Positions 22,670 to 25,793 of a stretch of 25,793 nucleotides of DNA are shown here, in pieces (positions within the stretch are counted from its first letter, which is position 1; each line of letters starts with the position of its first letter). Under the pieces are notes generated by a model. That model was not told the origin of the DNA, did not search any database, and worked only from the letters and a program-made list of their open reading frames with translations. Both the position numbers and the translations under genes were made by a program. This DNA comes from an uncultured Clostridia bacterium (GTDB lineage Bacteria > Bacillota > Clostridia > Christensenellales > Aristaeellaceae), in assembly GCA_937874275.1 (NCBI GenBank), contig CALNAU010000036.1, positions 1 through 25,793 on the forward strand, given 5' to 3'.

Positions 22670-23811
22670 GCTGGTTCCTCTCGGTTAAAGGCCGTGGCCA
22701 TATCGTAGCGGCGGTAAAAGTCCGCCCGGTATTCGGGCAGGGCGTCCTCCAGGATGGCGCGGCGGATTTCCTGCATCAGGCGGATCAGCGTGCGCAAGTT
22801 GTGGATGGTGGCGAGCCTGGCACCGGTAATTTCGCCCGCCTTGAACAGGTGGCGGATGTAGGCGCGGCTGTGGTGCGTGCAGGTGAAGCAGTCGCAGGTA
22901 TCGTCAATGGGGCGGAAGTCCTCCTCGTACTGCTTGTTTTTGATGACCATGCGGCCATCGCGGGTGAGCAATGTACCATTGCGTGCCACCCGGGTGGCCA
23001 GCACGCAGTCAAACATATCGATGCCGCGCGCCACGCCCTCCAGCAGGCAGTCGGGCGTGCCCACGCCCATCAGGTAGCGCGGCTTGTCCGGCGCGTAGTG
23101 GGGCTGCATGGCGTCCAGCATCTCATACATCAGGGCCTTGGGCTCGCCCACCGACAGCCCGCCGATGCCGTAGCCCGGGAAGTCCATGTCCCGCAGGGTC
23201 TTAACGCTCTGGATACGCAAGTCCTTATCAAAGGCGCCCTGCACGATGCCAAACAGTGCCTGGTCGGGCCGGGTGTGGCTTTTGAGGCAGCGCTCCGCCC
23301 AGCGGTGGGTGCGGTCCATGGCGTCGCGGGCGGTGCTGTGGTCACAGGGGTAGGGGCTGCACACGTCAAAGGCCATGGCGATGTCGGCGCCCAGCTTTTG
23401 TTGAATGGCCACGCTCTCCTCGGGGCCGATGAAGCGGGCGCTGCCATCCAGGTGGCTGCGGAAGTGCACGCCCTCCTCCTTGATTTTGCGCAAGTCGGCC
23501 AGGGAGAACACCTGAAAGCCGCCCGAATCGGTGAGAATGGGCCGGTCCCAGGCCATGAAGGTGTGCAGGCCGCCTGCCTTCTCTACCAGGTCCTCGCCCG
23601 GGCGCAGGTGCAGGTGGTAGGTGTTGCTGAGGATGATTTGGGCCTCCAAGCCCTTCATCTCCTCCGCCGTCATGGCCTTGACCACCGCCTGGGTGCCCAC
23701 GGGCATGTAGATGGGTGTTTCGATGTCGCCATGGGGCGTATGCAAAATGCCCGCGCGGGCGCCGGTGCGCGCGCAGGTCTTGATGAGTTCAAATTGAACG
23801 GCGTTCGGCAT
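22666..23811 (-). CDS. tgt: tRNA-guanine transglycosylase
   Basis: Tgt replaces guanine 34 in certain tRNAs with a queuosine precursor or queuine. The 381-residue protein shows LSNTYHLHLRPG, Asp95 in LTDSGGFQVFSL, GIVQGAF, GGLSVGEP, and the nucleophile Asp268 in FDCVLATR, where the usual Pro of DCVLPTR is Ala. The zinc ligands are Cys306, Cys308, Cys311 and His337. The ATG at 23811 has AAAGGA upstream. It is first in an operon with the ECF module and truA. No queuosine synthesis genes are in the window. Confidence 0.95.
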   Translation of the reverse strand: MPNAVQFELIKTCARTGARAGILHTPHGDIETPIYMPVGTQAVVKAMTAEEMKGLEAQIILSNTYHLHLRPGEDLVEKAGGLHTFMAWDRPILTDSGGFQVFSLADLRKIKEEGVHFRSHLDGSARFIGPEESVAIQQKLGADIAMAFDVCSPYPCDHSTARDAMDRTHRWAERCLKSHTRPDQALFGIVQGAFDKDLRIQSVKTLRDMDFPGYGIGGLSVGEPKALMYEMLDAMQPHYAPDKPRYLMGVGTPDCLLEGVARGIDMFDCVLATRVARNGTLLTRDGRMVIKNKQYEEDFRPIDDTCDCFTCTHHSRAYIRHLFKAGEITGARLATIHNLRTLIRLMQEIRRAILEDALPEYRADFYRRYDMATAFNREEPA

Positions 23812-23865
23812 GGATTCCTTTCACGGCAGTTCTTGTTTCATTGGTAAGACAAAGGGTGGAAGCGA

Positions 23866-23940
23866 GGGGGAGGTATTGGCGGGGAACCCCCCGCCAATTC
23901 AGTTCGTATCGCCCGGATTTGCCGGGCGGGCGGGGCGATT
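23866..23940. repeat. Two strong hairpins in the tgt leader
   Basis: ATTGGCGGGG pairs with CCCCGCCAAT around AACC (23874-23897), and CGCCCGG pairs with CCGGGCG around ATTTG (23910-23928). They lie in the 182-base space between tgt and the pseudouridine synthase gene. Neither is followed by a T run in the direction of the flanking genes, and I found no clear tgt promoter here. The region could be transcript-processing structure, a weak terminator or a mobile repeat. Confidence 0.5.
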
Positions 23941-23980
23941 TTTCGAAGTGTAACGCAGAAAAATCATGCCCGCTGCAAAC

Positions 23981-24008
23981 CGAACAGAAACCGTTAGGTT
24001 TCTGTTCG
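23981..24008. repeat. Perfect 12-bp hairpin containing the pseudouridine synthase stop codon
   Basis: CGAACAGAAACC and GGTTTCTGTTCG are perfect inverted repeats around a four-base loop GTTA. The stop codon of the leftward gene (TAA, 23996-23994) is formed in the loop. Only GTTTG follows the hairpin on the minus strand, so it is at best a weak terminator. Confidence 0.65.
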
Positions 24009-24746
24009 ACCGGTGGTTGGTATGTCTGGCCAGATAGATTCCAATCCCACAATTTCCCGCTGCCAGGCCTGCCACGCGCCGGTGTTGGGCGGCGGGGCCA
24101 GGAACACCATCTGCTTGCCGGTGATGGGGTGGTTGAGGGTGAGGCGCATGCCCCACAGGGCAATCTGCTGGCCGGGCTTGCCCTGACCGTAGCGGTTGTC
24201 GCCCCACAGCGGCAGCCCGGCGTTGGCCAGCTGCACGCGGATCTGGTGGGCGCGGCCTGTTTGCAGCCGCGCGATGAGCAGGCTGTCCGTCTCCCCACGG
24301 CCCACGCACCGGTAGCTCAGCTGCGCCTGCTTGCCCTGGCGCAGATAACTGGGCACCACGCGCACCATGTTGGTCTTTTCGTCCTTCAAAAGCATGTCGC
24401 GCAGGGTGTCATAGTCCCGGGCGCGGCCCTGGGCCACCAGCACGTATTCGCGGCCCAGCGTTTTTTCGCGCACTTGGCGGCTCAGCCGTTCGGCGGCCTT
24501 GCTGGTGCGCGCGAAGCACAGCAGCCCGCCCACCGGGCGGTCCATGCGGTGCACCAGGCCGAGGTACACCTCGCCCGGCTTTTCATACTTTTCCTTGATG
24601 TAGTCCTTCAGCATGCCCAGCATGTCCGGGTCGCCGGTGGCATCGCCCTGCACAAGCAGGTTGGGCTCCTTGAGGGCGACCAGCAGGTGGTTGTCCTCAT
24701 ACAGGATACGCGGTGTGTCAAACATATGCTTCTCTTTCGTTGTCAT
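23994..24746 (-). CDS. RluA-family pseudouridine synthase
   Basis: An enzyme that isomerises uridine in rRNA or tRNA. With the ATG at 24746 the protein is 250 residues. The catalytic Asp69 lies in LVHRMDRPVGGLL, followed by KTLGREYVLVAQG, LQTGRAHQIRVQLANAGLPLWGDNRYG and HPITGK, the RluA hallmarks. There is no N-terminal S4 domain. The start overlaps the upstream methyltransferase stop (ATGA) behind GGGAGGG; the longer open frame upstream is a shadow. The C-terminus TTGRTET is encoded by the arm of a hairpin. The exact target base cannot be read from sequence. Confidence 0.9.
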   Translation of the reverse strand: MTTKEKHMFDTPRILYEDNHLLVALKEPNLLVQGDATGDPDMLGMLKDYIKEKYEKPGEVYLGLVHRMDRPVGGLLCFARTSKAAERLSRQVREKTLGREYVLVAQGRARDYDTLRDMLLKDEKTNMVRVVPSYLRQGKQAQLSYRCVGRGETDSLLIARLQTGRAHQIRVQLANAGLPLWGDNRYGQGKPGQQIALWGMRLTLNHPITGKQMVFLAPPPNTGAWQAWQREIVGLESIWPDIPTTGRTET

Positions 24747-25600
24747 GCGCCCTCCCAGCGGCCGCTGCACCCGCAGGGCAGCAGCCCGCCCGAGGTGACG
24801 GGCAGCACCAGCTCCCCGGCCTGGGCCTGTCCGCCATGGCGGGGCAGCACGGTCTTTTCCAGAATATTGCGCACCACCGTGGGCTGAAAGCCCGTGGTGT
24901 AGCTGTTGATCAGATAAAACAGCGGCCGGTCGGCCAGCAGTTGGGCAGCGCTCTGGGCCAATGTGTACAGCTCGTCCTCCAGCTTCCACACCTCGCCGGT
25001 GGGGCCGCGGCCATAGCTGGGCGGGTCCATCAAAATGCCGTCATAGCGGCTGCCGCGGCGGATTTCCCGGCGGATAAAGGCCAGCGCGTCCTCCACGATG
25101 AAGCGGCTGCCGCTTTCCGGCAGACGGCTGAGGTCGCGGTTTTCCCGCGCCCACTGGGTCATGCCCTTGGCGGCATCCACGTGGGTGACATGGGCGCCCG
25201 CCTGCATGCAAGCCAGCGTGGCCCCGCCCGTGTAGGCGAACAGGTTGAGCACCCGCGCGTTGGGCCTTTGGCGCAGCAGGCCCTGCATCCAATCCCAGTT
25301 GGCAGCCTGCTCGGGGAACAGACCGGTGTGCTTGAAGCCCGTCGGGCGCACAAAAAAGCGCAGGCCGCGGTATTGTACCTCCCAGCGCTCGGGCAGCCGG
25401 CGGCGGAAGTCCCACGCACCGCCGCCCTTTTCGCTGCGGGCGTACACGGCATCGGCCTGCCGCCAGCTGTCCGGCCTTGCCTTGGGCCAGATGACCTGCG
25501 GGTCCGGCCGCGCCAGCAGGATATCGCCCCAGCGCTCCAGCTTCTGCCCGTCGCCGGTGTCGATGACCTCAAAATCCTGCCACGAATCCGCTACGTACAT
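24743..25600 (-). CDS. Class I SAM-dependent methyltransferase (COG1092, RlmI/RlmK-like)
   Basis: A 285-residue methyltransferase related to the catalytic half of the 23S rRNA cytosine methyltransferases. Motif I is VLNLFAYTGGAT at 117-128, the acidic SAM-binding residue is Asp142 (HVDAAKGM), and motif IV is DPPSYGRG at 192-199. The KHTGLFPEQ segment at 90-98 corresponds to the family's conserved K(T)G(F)xxDQ region. The N-terminal PUA domain of RlmI is absent. The ATG at 25600 follows AAAGGA. It is coupled to a pseudouridine synthase, consistent with RNA modification; the target is not determined. Confidence 0.87.
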   Translation of the reverse strand: MYVADSWQDFEVIDTGDGQKLERWGDILLARPDPQVIWPKARPDSWRQADAVYARSEKGGGAWDFRRRLPERWEVQYRGLRFFVRPTGFKHTGLFPEQAANWDWMQGLLRQRPNARVLNLFAYTGGATLACMQAGAHVTHVDAAKGMTQWARENRDLSRLPESGSRFIVEDALAFIRREIRRGSRYDGILMDPPSYGRGPTGEVWKLEDELYTLAQSAAQLLADRPLFYLINSYTTGFQPTVVRNILEKTVLPRHGGQAQAGELVLPVTSGGLLPCGCSGRWEGA

Positions 25601-25633
25601 GCCTGTCCTTTCTTGCTTCGCAATCAGGTGTTG

Positions 25634-25662
25634 ATTATAGCACGAGCGGCGGGTGCGAACAA
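25634..25662 (-). promoter_or_regulatory. Promoter of the methyltransferase/pseudouridine synthase unit
   Basis: On the minus strand TTGTTC (25662-25657) and a perfect TATAAT (25639-25634) are 17 bases apart, with the TGn extension before the -10. It is divergent from the exodeoxyribonuclease promoter. Confidence 0.75.
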
Positions 25663-25703
25663 CCGCGCAGAGCGCCTAAAACGTGGGGATATCGGGATAT
25701 GGC

Positions 25704-25733
25704 TTGCTCATGGGGCTGGGGTTCGGGTATACT
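25704..25733 (+). promoter_or_regulatory. Possible promoter of the exodeoxyribonuclease gene
   Basis: TTGCTC (25704-25709), 18 bases, then TATACT (25728-25733), about 30 bases before the start codon. The -35 matches three or four positions only. Confidence 0.5.
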
Positions 25734-25763
25734 CCACCCATGGATGAAATGAAGGAGCGCGCA

Positions 25764-25793
25764 ATGAAGTTTATCTCGTGGAATGTCAATGGT
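25764..25793 (+). CDS. xth: Exodeoxyribonuclease III, N-terminal fragment
   Basis: Ten codons are visible: MKFISWNVNG, the near-invariant opening of exodeoxyribonuclease III / AP endonuclease proteins, where the Asn of WNVNG helps bind metal. The ATG at 25764 lies six bases after GAAGGAG, which favours it over in-frame ATGs at 25740 and 25749. The enzyme repairs abasic sites. The rest of the gene is outside the window, so the call rests on this short but characteristic motif. Confidence 0.8.
   Translation, partial: MKFISWNVNG

Noticed and set aside
23812..23993. PreQ1-type riboswitch upstream of tgt
   Set aside because: The spacer contains simple GC hairpins and none of the short H-type pseudoknot features of preQ1 riboswitches that I could recognise.

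Overview
This window looks like chromosomal DNA from a high-G+C member of the Clostridia (Bacillota). The evidence is the gene order of the type II fatty-acid synthesis cluster (MarR regulator, fabH, acpP, fabK, fabD, fabG, fabF, accB, fabZ, accC, accD, accA), FabK as the enoyl reductase, strong AGGAGG-type ribosome binding sites, ECF vitamin-transport genes next to truA, and a LexA-box-like site of the Gram-positive type. The genus cannot be named from the sequence.

Layout. Positions 1-91 hold the first 30 codons of a leftward gene of unknown function. A rightward block from 270 to 10515 is a complete saturated fatty-acid synthesis operon: FabT-like repressor, FabH initiation, acyl carrier protein, FabK/FabD/FabG/FabF/FabZ elongation, and the four acetyl-CoA carboxylase subunits. 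It ends with a DegV-family (FakB-like) lipid-binding protein and a strong terminator at 10545-10569. Genes overlap or abut almost throughout, so translation is probably coupled. Two copies of an inverted repeat (TTAG-N5-CTAACTAA), one at the fabT transcription start and one just before acpP, are probably the repressor's operators.

From 10631 to 12970 a second rightward unit encodes a degenerate-receiver protein, an SPFH-domain protein with two C-terminal zinc ribbons, and a small unknown protein. Leftward genes follow: the biotin-transporter S component bioY and, 9 bases behind it, a DUF2974-like hydrolase. Diverging from bioY is a two-gene rightward unit (a small HTH protein and a phage-activator or sigma-region-4-like protein) with a consensus promoter and a LexA-box-like palindrome at its start site.

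From 15602 leftward-reading genes dominate: a nuclease-helicase fusion of the XPD/DinG class, an AT-richer AbiEi/AbiEii toxin-antitoxin pair that looks acquired, then tgt-ecfA1-ecfA2-ecfT-truA read as one operon, a structured intergenic region, an RluA-family pseudouridine synthase, and a COG1092-type methyltransferase. The window ends in the first ten codons of a rightward exodeoxyribonuclease III gene.

Functional links: bioY plus the EcfAAT module can import biotin, which the AccB subunit carries as its cofactor. The DegV protein at the operon end suggests that exogenous fatty-acid handling is coupled to synthesis. I saw no tRNA, rRNA, CRISPR array or insertion sequence. No gap between genes exceeds 300 bases.
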